Assembly: GCF_014270065.1 (NCBI RefSeq)
Contig: NZ_JACNME010000003.1
Span: 124,001-188,000, forward strand
Length of the DNA: 64,000 nt
Direction: 5' to 3'
Source: Quadrisphaera sp. RL12-1S
GTDB taxonomy: Bacteria > Actinomycetota > Actinomycetes > Actinomycetales > Quadrisphaeraceae
Part shown: piece by piece, positions 8,200-17,476 of the stretch
Layout: each line of letters starts with the position of its first letter
Numbering within the stretch: the stretch's first letter is position 1
Program-made: the position numbers and the translations under genes
The notes under the pieces: generated by a model
What the model was told of the DNA's origin: nothing
Database searches by the model: none
What the model saw: only the letters and a program-made list of their open reading frames with translations

Positions 8200-9048
8200 A
8201 TGGCGCTCATGACCCTCGACCTCCAGAGCCGACACCTACGCGGCGGGACGCTGGTCGACGTCGTCCTGCCCGACCTGCCCCCCGGCGCCTCACCCCGCGA
8301 CTTCTACGGGAGCGGCCGGCGCTACCCCGTGCTTTACCTCCTCCACGGGACCTTCGGCGGGCACTCGGACTGGGTGCGCCGGACCAACATCGAGACCTAC
8401 GCCACCGAGCGCGACCTGGTGGTGGTGATGCCCACCGCCCACAACAGCAACTACTCGGACTGGCCGTCCTTCTCGCTCGGCTATGACGGGTACGGCTACC
8501 TCACCCACGAGCTCATGCCCCTCGTGGAGAACTGGCTGCCCGTCTCGACGCGCCGCGAGGACACCTTCATCGCTGGGCTGTCGATGGGTGGACGCGGCGC
8601 GGTGAAGTACGCCGTGAACTTCTCCGAGCGGTTCGCTGCTGCCGCCGTGCTGTCGGCCGCCCCGGTCGACCTGGCCCCGCTCACCGAGGAGCAGCTGGCC
8701 ACCAGCACCGACCTCATGGACTTGCGCCTGCGCGGCCAGGCCGCCAACGCAGGGGGGCTGGACGCCTTCCGCGCCTCGGACGAGAACGTGTGGGCCACCA
8801 TCGACAGGCTCGCCGGGACCGGAACCCTGCCGCGGCTCCTCTTCACGATCGGCAGCGACGACCCGCTCGAGCCGCGGTGGGCGGCCTTCGAGTCTCACGC
8901 GCGAGAGATCGGCCTGGACGCCACCTTCGAGCGGCGGGAAGGCTACTCCCACGAGTGGCGCTTCTGGGACCTCGCCGTCGAGCGGGCGCTCGACTTCTTC
9001 GGGGTGGAGCCCACCGGAACCTTCGCGCCCACCGGGCCGCGTCGATGA
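8200..9048 (+). CDS. Esterase of the EstD/esterase-D-like alpha/beta hydrolase family
   Basis: 282 residues, PF00756-type. YPVLYLLHGTFGGHSDW near residue 45 forms the oxyanion-hole region. The nucleophile Ser lies in GLSMGGRGAVKYA near residue 128, an acidic residue in IGSDDPLEP and a His in YSHEWRFWD complete a likely triad. There is no signal peptide, so it acts in the cytosol. Family members hydrolyse acyl esters such as feruloyl, acetyl or tributyrin esters. It is the first gene of a tightly coupled three-gene operon: its stop overlaps the next start as ATGA. Confidence 0.87.
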   Translation: MALMTLDLQSRHLRGGTLVDVVLPDLPPGASPRDFYGSGRRYPVLYLLHGTFGGHSDWVRRTNIETYATERDLVVVMPTAHNSNYSDWPSFSLGYDGYGYLTHELMPLVENWLPVSTRREDTFIAGLSMGGRGAVKYAVNFSERFAAAAVLSAAPVDLAPLTEEQLATSTDLMDLRLRGQAANAGGLDAFRASDENVWATIDRLAGTGTLPRLLFTIGSDDPLEPRWAAFESHAREIGLDATFERREGYSHEWRFWDLAVERALDFFGVEPTGTFAPTGPRR

Positions 9049-10565
9049 GCGCCGACGCAGCGCTGCTGCAGGTGCCGTCAGGCCTGCCGGTGCTGCGACC
9101 CGGGACACCGCTGGAGGGAGACCGCGACTACCTCCCCGCAGCGCTCAGGGGCAGCGACCTGGTGGTCAACGAGAGCGGCAACAACTCTCTGCCGTACCCC
9201 GACGGTCTGCGCGAGCACCACGGCGAGCTGGTGCCCGGGCAGCAGAACACCTGGTACTGCTACGTACCGCGCAGCCTGCGCCCCGGCACCGCCCCACCGC
9301 TGGTCGTCTCCGTGCACGGCGGCCTCATGACGGGCTGGGGCCAGGCCGTCTACAGCTCGTGGACGGTGGTGGCCGAGCGCGAGGGACTGGTGGTGGTCTT
9401 CCCCGACGCCACGTCGCGCCGAGTGTGGACCCTCGAGGTGCCCCCGGACCAGGTGGCGGCGGTGTGCACGCCCAACCCGAGCGGTATCTGGCTCGACCAC
9501 CCCGCCGAGCGCGCGGAAGACCACGCCGACATGCGCTTCCTCCACGCCCTCATCGACTGGGCGGTGGCTGAGCACCACGTCGACCCCTGCCGTGTCCACC
9601 TGCACGGGATGTCGATGGGTCACGTGATGAGCGACCAGTTCGCCCGCCACGCCGGGCACCGCCTCGCCGGCCTCGCCGGCTCCGGAGGGCTGACGGCGCC
9701 GCAGCTCCTCGTCGACGACGACGGCGCACCGCGGAACGCCGGCGGCCCGGTCCCGGTGCTGATGTGCCTGGCCGAGCACGACACCGCTCCCCCGTTCACC
9801 GGCAGCAGCGTCCGCGAGGTGCTGCGCAGTGACCTGGACTACTGGAAGGCCGTCAACGGCGTGGAGGGCCCCCCGCAGATCGCCGTGCGGGGACGGGACA
9901 ACTACGCCTTCTACGCCGGGCGCCGTGCCGACGTCGTGCTGCGCGACGTCAAGGACCGCGACCACGGCCAGACGATCGACGACGCCGAGGTGGTCTGGGA
10001 CCTGCTGTTCTCCGGGGTGCGCCGCACCGCGGACGGCCGCCTCGAGCACTCGGCGCCGCTGGTTCCGCGCGCGGGCGACGCTGTCGCCGTTGCCGTCGCC
10101 GAGGGCGCCGACCACGCTTGGGTCGGCCAGCGGGCCGTGCCCGTCGGGGGCGCCGTCCTGCGCCGCCAGGTGCTCAAGCACCACGGCGTCGAGGGTGACC
10201 CCCTGGTCCGCGCGCAGCACCTCTACGCACCGGTGGGCTTCCTGGGCGCTGCCTTCGGCGTGCGGGTCAGCACCAGCGAGGACGGGACGACGGCCGAGGC
10301 CGAGCTCCCTGATGGCCGCCACCTCGCCGTCGCACGAGGCAGCGCCGCCTGCCTCGTGGACGGCAGGGTCCGGGCGATGGACGCCGAGGCGGTCTTGCTC
10401 GGGGGGCAGCTGTGGCTGCCGGTGGAGTGGTTCGCCGTCGACCTCCTCGGCCTGCGCGCCTCGGCCTGCGGACGCGTCCTCTACGTCACCGACCACCACG
10501 CCGAGCTCTCGACGCACCTGGCCCACCTGATCGAGGACCTGCTGGATGCGGGGACCAGCGCATGA
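9045..10565 (+). CDS. PHB-depolymerase-like hydrolase fused to a copper-amine-oxidase-N-like domain
   Basis: 506 residues from ATG 9045, which overlaps the esterase stop by 4 bp. Residues about 60-330 are an alpha/beta hydrolase like LpqC/poly(3-hydroxybutyrate) depolymerases: PLVVSVHGGLMTGWGQ, nucleophile in HGMSMGHVMSD, an Asp in CLAEHDTAPPF and His in DRDHGQ. The C-terminal 130 residues (AVPVGGAVLRRQVL... LYAPVGFLGAAFGV... LWLPVEWFAVDLLGL... VLYVTD) resemble the two-half repeat of CuAO N-terminal-like domains, normally cell-wall or extracellular. No signal peptide or membrane segment is seen, so the fusion appears cytosolic. The substrate is unknown; ester-linked plant phenolic or oligomeric material is possible. 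Confidence 0.8.
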   Translation: MSADAALLQVPSGLPVLRPGTPLEGDRDYLPAALRGSDLVVNESGNNSLPYPDGLREHHGELVPGQQNTWYCYVPRSLRPGTAPPLVVSVHGGLMTGWGQAVYSSWTVVAEREGLVVVFPDATSRRVWTLEVPPDQVAAVCTPNPSGIWLDHPAERAEDHADMRFLHALIDWAVAEHHVDPCRVHLHGMSMGHVMSDQFARHAGHRLAGLAGSGGLTAPQLLVDDDGAPRNAGGPVPVLMCLAEHDTAPPFTGSSVREVLRSDLDYWKAVNGVEGPPQIAVRGRDNYAFYAGRRADVVLRDVKDRDHGQTIDDAEVVWDLLFSGVRRTADGRLEHSAPLVPRAGDAVAVAVAEGADHAWVGQRAVPVGGAVLRRQVLKHHGVEGDPLVRAQHLYAPVGFLGAAFGVRVSTSEDGTTAEAELPDGRHLAVARGSAACLVDGRVRAMDAEAVLLGGQLWLPVEWFAVDLLGLRASACGRVLYVTDHHAELSTHLAHLIEDLLDAGTSA

Positions 10566-11851
10566 CCGCTCCACCCACCGCTGGGCCCGCGAGCCCCGGG
10601 ACCGCGGTCAGCGACGGCGGCGCCAGCGCGCAGCCGGGGAGGGCGCACAGCATCTGGACCAGCGCCTTCGTCGCCGTGACGGCCGTCAACGTGGTCATCA
10701 ACCTCGCGCAGTACATGATGATCGCCGTCATCCCCCCGTACGCCGCTTCGCTGGGGGCCTCAGCCGTGGCGGTCGGCACGATCACCGGTGCCTTCGCCGT
10801 CACCGCCCTGGCGGTCAGGCCCCTCGTCGGACCGGTGACCTTCCGCGTCCGGGCCAACGTGCTGCTGGCGATCACGGTCGGCGTGATCGCCGCGGCCTTC
10901 ACCTGCTACGGCCTTGCAGGCTCCTACGGCGTGCTCGTGCTGGGCCGCCTGCTCCACGGCCTGGGCATGGGCCTGCTAGCTCCGGTCGCTCTGGTCATGG
11001 CCAGCGACGCGCTCCCGCCGGGCCGCATGGCCTCCGGCATCGGCATCTTCTCCCTGGGCCAGGCCGTGGCCATGGCGGCCGGGCCGGCGCTCGGGCTGGC
11101 TCTCGTGGATCTGGTGGGCTACCGCGCGACGTTCTTCGCCAGCGCCGCCTTCATGGCTCTAGCGCTGGTCATGGCGCTGCGCATGAGCAGCCCGGCGCCC
11201 GCGGAGTCCGGCCGGCTGTCGATGTCCTGGAGGCGCATGGTGGCCCCGGAGGCCCTCCCCGCCGCGGTGATCATCTTCTTCCTCGCCGGAGCCTTCGCGG
11301 CGGTGAACTCCTTCATCGTCCTCTACGGGCACAGCCTCGGCGTCGCCGACATCGGGCTCTACTTCACGGCCTACGCGGTGACGATGCTGCTCGCCCGTCC
11401 AGTGGCCGGCAAGGTGGCCGACCGGTTCGGTCCCGGGAGCGTCATCATCACCGGGGCCGTGCTGTTCGGCGCCTCGTTCGCGCTGGTCGCCACCGCGCAG
11501 TCGCTGGCGGGGTTCGTGCTGGCCGGTGTGGTCTCCGCGCTCGGGTACGGAGTCTGCCAGCCCGCCGTGCAGACCCTCGCGCTGACGTCCGTGGAGCGCG
11601 AACGCCGGGGAGTGGCCGGCAGCACCACCTACATGGGCGTCGACCTCGCCTACCTGGTGATGCCGGTCCTGGCCGGGGCGTTCGTCTCCTCGGTGCACAC
11701 CACCGGGGTCACCGAGAGCGACAGCTACTCCCTGATGTTCGCGTGCATGGCGGTCCCGGTGGCGCTCGGACTCCTCACCTTCCTGTGGGCGGGGGTGAGG
11801 ACCCGACGTCGGGGCAGGGCGCGTGAGCGGGGTGCTCGGTCGACGTGGTGA
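10562..11851 (+). CDS. MFS transporter, third gene of hydrolase operon
   Basis: 429 residues; ATG 10562 overlaps the previous stop as ATGA. About twelve membrane segments are visible after a 30-residue polar N-terminus. Typical MFS features include GRLLHGLGMGLLAPVALVMASD and AVAGKVADRFGPGSV-like loop (RPVAGKVADRFG). The sequence resembles the sugar-efflux/YfcJ-like MFS group. Co-translation with two hydrolases suggests it imports their substrate or exports a product; it is not closely similar to the MFS protein at 5512. Confidence 0.85.
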   Translation: MTAPPTAGPASPGTAVSDGGASAQPGRAHSIWTSAFVAVTAVNVVINLAQYMMIAVIPPYAASLGASAVAVGTITGAFAVTALAVRPLVGPVTFRVRANVLLAITVGVIAAAFTCYGLAGSYGVLVLGRLLHGLGMGLLAPVALVMASDALPPGRMASGIGIFSLGQAVAMAAGPALGLALVDLVGYRATFFASAAFMALALVMALRMSSPAPAESGRLSMSWRRMVAPEALPAAVIIFFLAGAFAAVNSFIVLYGHSLGVADIGLYFTAYAVTMLLARPVAGKVADRFGPGSVIITGAVLFGASFALVATAQSLAGFVLAGVVSALGYGVCQPAVQTLALTSVERERRGVAGSTTYMGVDLAYLVMPVLAGAFVSSVHTTGVTESDSYSLMFACMAVPVALGLLTFLWAGVRTRRRGRARERGARSTW

Positions 11852-12255
11852 CGACCGATCGGTCGAGCTCGGCAGCGACGACGCGTGAAGAGGCCTCGCT
11901 CGACGGTCATCGAGCTGTCAGCTCGTGCCGTCGGCCGGCAACCGCGTCCCACGGTCACGTGCGTTCGCGCGGACATCATCAGTGTCCCGCTGGCCGCACG
12001 ACGAGCCTGTCTGCGACGACCAGCACCGGTCGGCCGATGAGGTGACGCAGAGGCCTCACAGCGTCCGGTGAGCGATCCCATCTGCGACGGCTGGATCAGG
12101 ACCAGGCACCGAGGCCAGGATCGTGATCACTTCGTGCTGGTCCGCGAGGGTCGAGGCACCGACGCTGTCCCCATGCCGCCAGAAGGCGTTGCTGCAGAGG
12201 ACGACCTCGTGCGGCTCGCGTCCACGCCGACGGCGACGCCGCGTCGGGAGCGGAC
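11852..12255. other. Gene-free stretch containing a 24-nt repeat
   Basis: About 400 bp between the MFS gene and the lipoprotein gene. A palindrome CGACCGATCGGTCG lies at 11852-11865. The segment 12067-12090 is a near copy (one-base gap) of a segment at 53393-53416 near the end of the EamA gene. A 64-codon open frame starting at 12068 is not credible as a gene. Confidence 0.55.
12067..12090 (-). repeat. Dispersed 24-nt sequence, core CGCAGATGGGATC
   Basis: Read on the minus strand, this segment matches 23 of 24 positions of 53393-53416, differing by one inserted base. A more diverged version is at 48407-48429, in the truncated EamA copy. The flanking sequences at 12 kb and 53 kb are otherwise unrelated. 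Confidence 0.55.
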
Positions 12256-12981
12256 GTGCTGACGCGCCCCCTGGCCGGTGTCCTCACCGCCGCAGCCGTC
12301 GCCGGCGCGCTCACCGCCTGCGGCGGCAGCGGCCCCTTCGGGCTGCCGCAGGCCTGCACCGCCATCGGCAGCTCTGAGGGAGTCGACGTCGACTTCACCA
12401 CCGCCCTGCCCTTCGAGGGCGGTGACTACTTCGCGGAGGTGAGCGTCCCCTCCGCGAGCGCCAGCCGCACCATCGGCTTCGCGGGCAACGACGAGTACAA
12501 CCTGTACAGCCGCGTCGAGGCGGATCTGGACGACGAGCCCACCCGCGTGGCCGTCCGGGTCACCACCGAGCGCGGTGAGGTCGCCTACCAGGCCAGCACG
12601 ACCATCACCCCGCAGCTGTTCCAGCCCAACGGTGCGGGCTGTGACGGGGACAACTACCGCATCAGCCTGCGAGCCACCCGAGACGGACAGCTCCTGCCTC
12701 GCGACCCTGACGAGGTGACCACCGATGACCTGGGACGCATCTCTGTCGTCGTCCCCACCGGCTGCGGCATCAGCGAGGCCACCGACGGGTACTCCTCCTA
12801 CGAACGGGTGGGAGGAGTCCTCTCCGATGGCGCCGGGCACGCACCTGCAGACTGGAACACGCCCTACCAGCGGGGATGGGCCGCCATCGACGGCGACACC
12901 CTGACCTTCTCCGACGAGCGCGGCCACCGCGAGACCTTCCGCAGGGTGCCGGACAACCAGGCCCCTGCGCCCTGCGGGTGA
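12256..12981 (+). CDS. Predicted lipoprotein of unknown function
   Basis: 241 residues from GTG 12256, with GGGAG about 7 nt upstream. The N-terminus MLTRPLAGVLTAAAVAGALTACGG is a lipoprotein signal with lipobox LTAC (cysteine at residue 22). The rest is a secreted, mostly beta-type sequence with four more cysteines and no family that I recognise. It lies at the right edge of the inserted segment, convergent with the M23 peptidase gene. Confidence 0.7.
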   Translation: MLTRPLAGVLTAAAVAGALTACGGSGPFGLPQACTAIGSSEGVDVDFTTALPFEGGDYFAEVSVPSASASRTIGFAGNDEYNLYSRVEADLDDEPTRVAVRVTTERGEVAYQASTTITPQLFQPNGAGCDGDNYRISLRATRDGQLLPRDPDEVTTDDLGRISVVVPTGCGISEATDGYSSYERVGGVLSDGAGHAPADWNTPYQRGWAAIDGDTLTFSDERGHRETFRRVPDNQAPAPCG

Positions 12982-13144
12982 AGGGCACCCCAACCGCTGC
13001 CGACAGCGGGCGGGCCATCTCGACGGGGGATCCCCGTCTGCGGCGTCGGGCTTCGTCGTCGGCGCACCGCGACCTGCGCCGAGGCTCGGCGGCCAGCAAG
13101 AGCTCGCCCCCCTGGCCGGTGGCACCGGCCCTGGAGCAGCCGCC

Positions 13145-14440
13145 TCAGAGCCACCCGGCCATCGGGTCGGTGGGAGCGCCGTCGATGCGCACCTCGAAGT
13201 GGAGGTGGCAGGCGGTGCCCACGCCGGTGGCGCCCGAGTAGGCCACCAGCTGGCCCTTCTTGACGTCCTGCCCGACCGAGGCCTGGAAGCGCGACAGGTG
13301 CGCGTAGGCGGTGGCGAGGTCCCGCCCGTTCACCGTCCCGTGGTCGATGACGAGGTAGTTGCCGTAGCCCGAGACGGGCCCGGCGCGCACCACCTCGCCG
13401 TCGGCGGCGGCGTACACGGGGGTGCCGCAGGCGGCGGCGAAGTCGGTCCCGGCGTGCAGCCGGACCACGTGGTAGACGGGGTGCATCCGGTAGCCGAAGC
13501 CCGACGTGACGACCATCGACGACAGCGGGTTGCCCAGCAGGCCGCGCTGCGGCGCCGCTGAGCCACCACCGCCGCCGGAGCCGCCGCGGGCCCGGGCGCG
13601 GGCGCGCAGCTGCGCGGCGATGTCGTCGCTCTCGGCCTGCGCCTGGTCCACCTGCTGCTGGTAGGCCTTCTTCTGCGCCTCGAGGTCGGCGAGCGCGGCC
13701 TCCTTGGTGGCCTCCAGCTGCGCCAGCTCGTCGGTGGCCGCCTGCGCCTGGGCCTCGGCGCGCTGGGTGTCCACGAGGTGGTCGGCGGCCTGCTGGCGCA
13801 GATCGGCCATCTGCTGGCGGACGGCCTCCAGGCGGTCTGCGCGGTGCTGCTGCTCGGCGCGGACCTGCGCCAGGCGGGAGGTGGACCCCTGCTGCAGGCG
13901 GGCGGCGGCGTCCACCAGCGCCAGCCGGTCGGCCAGGTCGCTGGGCCCCTCCCCGCCCATCACGGCCGCCGCGAGGCCGGCGTCGACACCGCCACCGCGG
14001 TAGGTGGCCGAGACCAGGCGGGAGACGCGCTTCTCGGCCTCGGCGAGGTCGGACTCCCCCCGCGCCAGCTCCTGGGTGGCCACCTGCTCTGCGGCCTCGG
14101 CGGCCGCCAGCTGGCCGGCCAGCTCGACGTCGCGGTCCTTGGCCGTGCGCACCTCGCCCTGCGCCGTCGCCAGGGCCGCCTGGGCCACCGGCTGGCGGGC
14201 CTGGACGTCAGCGAGCTCGGCGGCGGCCTGCTGGGCCCGCTCGCCGGTGTCGGCGAGGCCCTCCTGCGCCTGCGCGAGGGCGTCCTTGACCTGCTGCTGC
14301 TTGGCCTTGAGCTGCTCGACGGTGTCGGCGCTGGCGCTGGTGGCGCCGTCGGCCACCCCGGCCGCGCCGGCAGCACCGACGAGCAGGGCGACCGCCAGCG
14401 CGAGCGCTGGCAGCCGTCGTCGTCGTCCCGGTCCCCCCAC
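13145..14440 (-). CDS. M23 (LytM) murein endopeptidase with long coiled coil
   Basis: 431 residues. A signal/anchor segment (LPALALAVALLVGAAGAAG) is followed by a coiled coil from about residue 40 to 300, a glycine-rich linker, and a C-terminal LytM domain. The zinc ligands appear intact: RLHAGTDF, AYAHLS and CHLHFEV. It should cleave peptidoglycan cross-links outside the membrane. It follows ftsX by only 6 bp, so FtsEX probably controls its activity as in EnvC-type or coiled-coil hydrolase systems. GTG start. Confidence 0.93.
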   Translation of the reverse strand: MGGPGRRRRLPALALAVALLVGAAGAAGVADGATSASADTVEQLKAKQQQVKDALAQAQEGLADTGERAQQAAAELADVQARQPVAQAALATAQGEVRTAKDRDVELAGQLAAAEAAEQVATQELARGESDLAEAEKRVSRLVSATYRGGGVDAGLAAAVMGGEGPSDLADRLALVDAAARLQQGSTSRLAQVRAEQQHRADRLEAVRQQMADLRQQAADHLVDTQRAEAQAQAATDELAQLEATKEAALADLEAQKKAYQQQVDQAQAESDDIAAQLRARARARGGSGGGGGSAAPQRGLLGNPLSSMVVTSGFGYRMHPVYHVVRLHAGTDFAAACGTPVYAAADGEVVRAGPVSGYGNYLVIDHGTVNGRDLATAYAHLSRFQASVGQDVKKGQLVAYSGATGVGTACHLHFEVRIDGAPTDPMAGWL

Positions 14441-14446
14441 GACGGC

Positions 14447-15361
14447 TCAGACGCGCAGGTAGCGCGAGAGCGTGGTGACGGACGCGACACCGGCCAGCAG
14501 CACGGCGATGCCCAGGAGCACCGGCGCCACCATCCACACCTGGTGGGTGCCGACGTAGCCGAACAGCGGCAGCGCCTGCACCAGCCACCCCTGCACCCCG
14601 AACCGCACGGCGGTGTAGAGCACGCCCACGGCCAGCCCGGCGCCGACCACGGCGGCCAGCACGCCCTCGAGCAGGAACGGCAGCTGGATGAGCAGCTTGG
14701 AGGCGCCGACCAGGCGCATGATCCCGGTCTCGCGGCGGCGGCTGAACGCCGACAGCCGGATGGTGGTGGCGATGAGCAGGGCGGCCGCCACGATCATGAT
14801 GACGGCGAAGCCGCCGGCCACGGCGGTGGCCACGTTGAGCACGGTGAAGAACGGGTCCAGGACGCGGCGCTGGTCCTGCACCTCCTCCACGCCGGGGGTC
14901 CCGGCGAAGTACTGGGTGACCACCTCGTACTTGGTGGGGTCCTTGAGCTTGACGCGGTAGGACTCGTTGAGCTGGTCCTCGGTGGCGGAGTCGGCGATGG
15001 CGGTGCCCTTGAACTGCTCCTGGAAGCGCTTGTAGGCGTCCGCCTTGGACTCGAACTGCACGGACTCCACGTACGGCGCGAGGGTGGGCGACTGCAGCTC
15101 GGTCAGCACCTCCTGGCGCTGCGCGGCGGTCACCTCTCCCCCGGTGCACGTGGGGGCCTCGGAGTCCTTGGCGCACAGGAACACCGACACCTGGACGCGG
15201 TCGTACCAGTAGTCCTTCATCTGCCCGACCTGCAGCTGCAGCAGGGCCCCGGCACCGACGAAGACGAGCGAGACGAAGGTGACCAGCACCACCGAGACGG
15301 TCATGGCCGTGTTGCGGCGCAGACCGCTGAGGATCTCGCCGCCCAGGAAGCGCAGCCTCAC
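14447..15361 (-). CDS. ftsX: Cell division protein FtsX
   Basis: 304 residues from GTG 15361, overlapping the ftsE stop (GTGA). One N-terminal membrane segment ([24 protein letters not shown]), a large extracytoplasmic loop with [10 protein letters not shown] at its start, and three C-terminal segments form the usual four-helix FtsX. It partners FtsE to drive cell-wall hydrolysis at the septum. [14 protein letters not shown] is the conserved cytosolic loop of this permease family. Confidence 0.96.
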   Translation of the reverse strand: MRLRFLGGEILSGLRRNTAMTVSVVLVTFVSLVFVGAGALLQLQVGQMKDYWYDRVQVSVFLCAKDSEAPTCTGGEVTAAQRQEVLTELQSPTLAPYVESVQFESKADAYKRFQEQFKGTAIADSATEDQLNESYRVKLKDPTKYEVVTQYFAGTPGVEEVQDQRRVLDPFFTVLNVATAVAGGFAVIMIVAAALLIATTIRLSAFSRRRETGIMRLVGASKLLIQLPFLLEGVLAAVVGAGLAVGVLYTAVRFGVQGWLVQALPLFGYVGTHQVWMVAPVLLGIAVLLAGVASVTTLSRYLRV

Positions 15362-16146
15362 CAGGACACCCCCTGCTGGGTCGGGTGCAGGGGCTGCACG
15401 GGCGGCACGGGCGGCACGGGCGGCACGGCGGGCAGCTGCGCGCTGACCAGGCCCGTGACGGGGGCCAGGCCGTACCCGCCGGCCACCTCGTCGCGGACGA
15501 CGACACCGCCCTCCAGCTCCACGACGCGCTTCTTGCTCGCGTCGACCAGGCCGTGGTCGTGGGTGGCCATGACGATGGTGGTGCCGGTGCGGTTGATGCG
15601 CTCCAGCAGCTTCATGATGCCGTCGCTGGTGGCCGGGTCGAGGTTGCCGGTGGGCTCGTCGGCCAGCAGGATCGCCGGCCGGTTGACGAAGGCGCGGGCC
15701 ACGGCCACGCGCTGCTGCTCGCCGCCGGACAGCTCGTTGGGCAGCCGCCGCTCCTTGCCGGCCAGGCCGACCAGCTCCAGGGTCTCGGGGACCACCTGGG
15801 CGATGTGGTGGCGGCTCTTGCCGATGACCTGCAGCGCGAAGGCGACGTTCTCGAAGACCGTCTTGCTGGGCAGCAGGCGGAAGTCCTGGAAGACCACGCC
15901 CATCTGGCGCCGCAGGTGGGGCACCTTCCAGCTGGACAGGCGCGCGACGTCGCGGCCCGCCACGTGCACGTGGCCGCGGGTGGCGACGTCCTCGCGGAGC
16001 ACGAGGCGCAGCAGCGTCGACTTGCCCGAGCCGGACGCCCCCACGAGGAAGACGAACTCCCCGCGCTCGATGTCGAGGTTCACCCGGTGCAGGGCGGGTC
16101 GCTTGGACCGCGGGTAGGTCTTGGAGACGGACTCGAAGCGGATCAC
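15358..16146 (-). CDS. ftsE: Cell division ATP-binding protein FtsE
   Basis: 262 residues. Walker [14 protein letters not shown] (about residue 36), signature [14 protein letters not shown] and Walker [14 protein letters not shown] are intact. The family core ends near residue 225; after it comes a proline-rich tail with [12 protein letters not shown] encoded by 9-bp repeats (15391-15427), not usual in FtsE. It energises the FtsEX complex at division. Starts at GTG 16146 and lies 156 bp after prfB on the same strand. Confidence 0.96.
   Translation of the reverse strand: MIRFESVSKTYPRSKRPALHRVNLDIERGEFVFLVGASGSGKSTLLRLVLREDVATRGHVHVAGRDVARLSSWKVPHLRRQMGVVFQDFRLLPSKTVFENVAFALQVIGKSRHHIAQVVPETLELVGLAGKERRLPNELSGGEQQRVAVARAFVNRPAILLADEPTGNLDPATSDGIMKLLERINRTGTTIVMATHDHGLVDASKKRVVELEGGVVVRDEVAGGYGLAPVTGLVSAQLPAVPPVPPVPPVQPLHPTQQGVSW
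15391..15427. repeat. Short tandem repeat (9-bp unit) in the 3' end of ftsE
   Basis: About four direct copies of GGGCGGCAC (the first has CTG in place of CGG) encode VPP units of the FtsE tail. Such repeats are prone to slippage in steps of three codons, so tail length may vary between strains. Confidence 0.75.
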
Positions 16147-16270
16147 GGTCGCCTGCCAGCTCGGGTGCGGGTGTGCGTCCTCGAGGCTATGCAGGCAGGG
16201 GGGCCCGAACCGGGCATCTCGCCCGGCGTGTCGCCTCCGGCGTGGCTGTGACGACGACCGCGACGACGAC

Positions 16271-16295
16271 GGCGGCGGGCGCCTGTCCCGCCGCC
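16271..16295. terminator. Candidate terminator after prfB
   Basis: GGCGGCGGG (16271-16279) can pair with CCCGCCGCC (16287-16295) across a 7-nt loop, 8 bp beyond the prfB stop on the minus strand. No U-tract. It would partly separate prfB from ftsE. Confidence 0.55.
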
Positions 16296-16302
16296 CGCCC
16301 GG

Positions 16303-17442
16303 TCAGTTCTCGGACGCGCGCTCGCGCTGGCGGCGCCAGCGGATGCCCGTCTCCAGGAAGTCGTCGATCTCGCCGTCGAAGACCGAGGCGGGGTTGCCGA
16401 CCTCGTGCTCGGTGCGCAGGTCCTTGACCATCTGGTACGGGTTCAGCACGTAGGAGCGCATCTGGTTGCCCCAGCTGCCGGAGTCGTCGCCCTTGAGCGC
16501 GTCGAGCTCTGCCTGGCGCTCCTCGCGGGCGCGGACCAGCAGGCGGGCCTGCAGCACGCGCAGCGCGGCGGCCTTGTTCTGCAGCTGGCTCTTCTCGTTC
16601 TGGCAGCTGACCACGATGCCGGTGGGCAGGTGGGTCAGGCGGACGGCGGAGTCGGTGGTGTTCACCGACTGCCCCCCGGGGCCGGACGAGCGGAACACGT
16701 CCACGCGGAGGTCGTTCTCCGGGATCTCGATGTGGTCGGTCTCCTCGGTGACCGGGAGCACCTCCACCCCGGCGAAGGACGTCTGGCGGCGGCCCTGGTT
16801 GTCGAAGGGGCTGATGCGCACGAGGCGGTGGGTGCCCTGCTCGACCGAGAGCGTCCCGTACGCGTAGGGCGCGTGGACGGCCATGGTGGCGGACTTGATG
16901 CCCGCCTCCTCGGCGTAGGAGGTGTCCATGACCTCCGCCTTGTGCCCGTGGCGCTCGGCCCAGCGCAGGTACATGCGCAGGAGCATCTCGGCGAAGTCGG
17001 CGGCGTCGACGCCGCCGGCCTCGGCGCGGATGGTGACGAGCGCCTCGCGCTGGTCGTACTCCCCCGACAGCAGCGTGCGGACCTCGAGCTCGCCGAGCGC
17101 CTTGCGGATGCTGGCGAGCTCCTTCTCGGCCTCCGCCCGCGTCTCCTCGGCCGTCTCGGCGTCACCCTCGGCGGCGGCTTCGTCGGCCATCTCCACCAGG
17201 GTGTCGAGGTCGTCGATGCGGGCGCCCATCTTCTCCAGGCGCTCGAGCTCGGACTGCGCGTGCGACAGCTTGCTCGTCACCGCCTGGGCGTTCTCGACGT
17301 CGTCCCACAGGTCGGAGGCGGAGGCCTGCTCGGTCAGCTGGGCGACGGTCGCTGTGAGCGCGTCGACGTCGCTGACCTCGCGCACCGTCCGGTAGGTGGT
17401 GCGGAGGGAGGAGATCTCAGCGGGGAGGTCGACGGCTGCCAC
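16303..17442 (-). CDS. prfB: Peptide chain release factor 2
   Basis: 379 residues from GTG 17442. The domain order is normal: N-terminal helical domain, the SPF codon-recognition loop ([14 protein letters not shown] near residue 210), the GGQ motif ([17 protein letters not shown] near residue 250) and the basic tail. It terminates translation at UGA and UAA. The coding frame is continuous from the chosen start with no internal in-frame TGA, so the programmed frameshift used in many other phyla is not present. TACCCT (17456-17451) lies 8 nt upstream, consistent with a leaderless transcript. The open frame extends far upstream, but that part overlaps the divergent dehydrogenase gene. Confidence 0.95.
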   Translation of the reverse strand: MAAVDLPAEISSLRTTYRTVREVSDVDALTATVAQLTEQASASDLWDDVENAQAVTSKLSHAQSELERLEKMGARIDDLDTLVEMADEAAAEGDAETAEETRAEAEKELASIRKALGELEVRTLLSGEYDQREALVTIRAEAGGVDAADFAEMLLRMYLRWAERHGHKAEVMDTSYAEEAGIKSATMAVHAPYAYGTLSVEQGTHRLVRISPFDNQGRRQTSFAGVEVLPVTEETDHIEIPENDLRVDVFRSSGPGGQSVNTTDSAVRLTHLPTGIVVSCQNEKSQLQNKAAALRVLQARLLVRAREERQAELDALKGDDSGSWGNQMRSYVLNPYQMVKDLRTEHEVGNPASVFDGEIDDFLETGIRWRRQRERASEN

Positions 17443-17450
17443 GACCGGCA

Positions 17451-17456
17451 AGGGTA
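17451..17456 (-). promoter_or_regulatory. Putative -10 box for leaderless prfB transcript
   Basis: TACCCT, followed by 8 nt and the prfB GTG, fits the actinobacterial TANNNT pattern. No Shine-Dalgarno sequence is visible before the start. The -35 region is unclear. Confidence 0.5.
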
Positions 17457-17476
17457 CGACGGCGGATGATGCGGCC

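Noticed and set aside
12068-12262. 64-codon frame starting MSDPICDGW
   Set aside because: No ribosome binding site; overlaps the start of the lipoprotein gene, and its first codons are the dispersed 24-nt repeat.
15391-15427. CRISPR-like or satellite array in ftsE
   Set aside because: Units are only 9 bp, contiguous and coding; there are no spacers.
13778-16117. Plus-strand open frame of about 780 codons opposite ftsX, ftsE and the M23 gene
   Set aside because: It covers three recognised minus-strand genes; composition follows their codon pattern in reverse.
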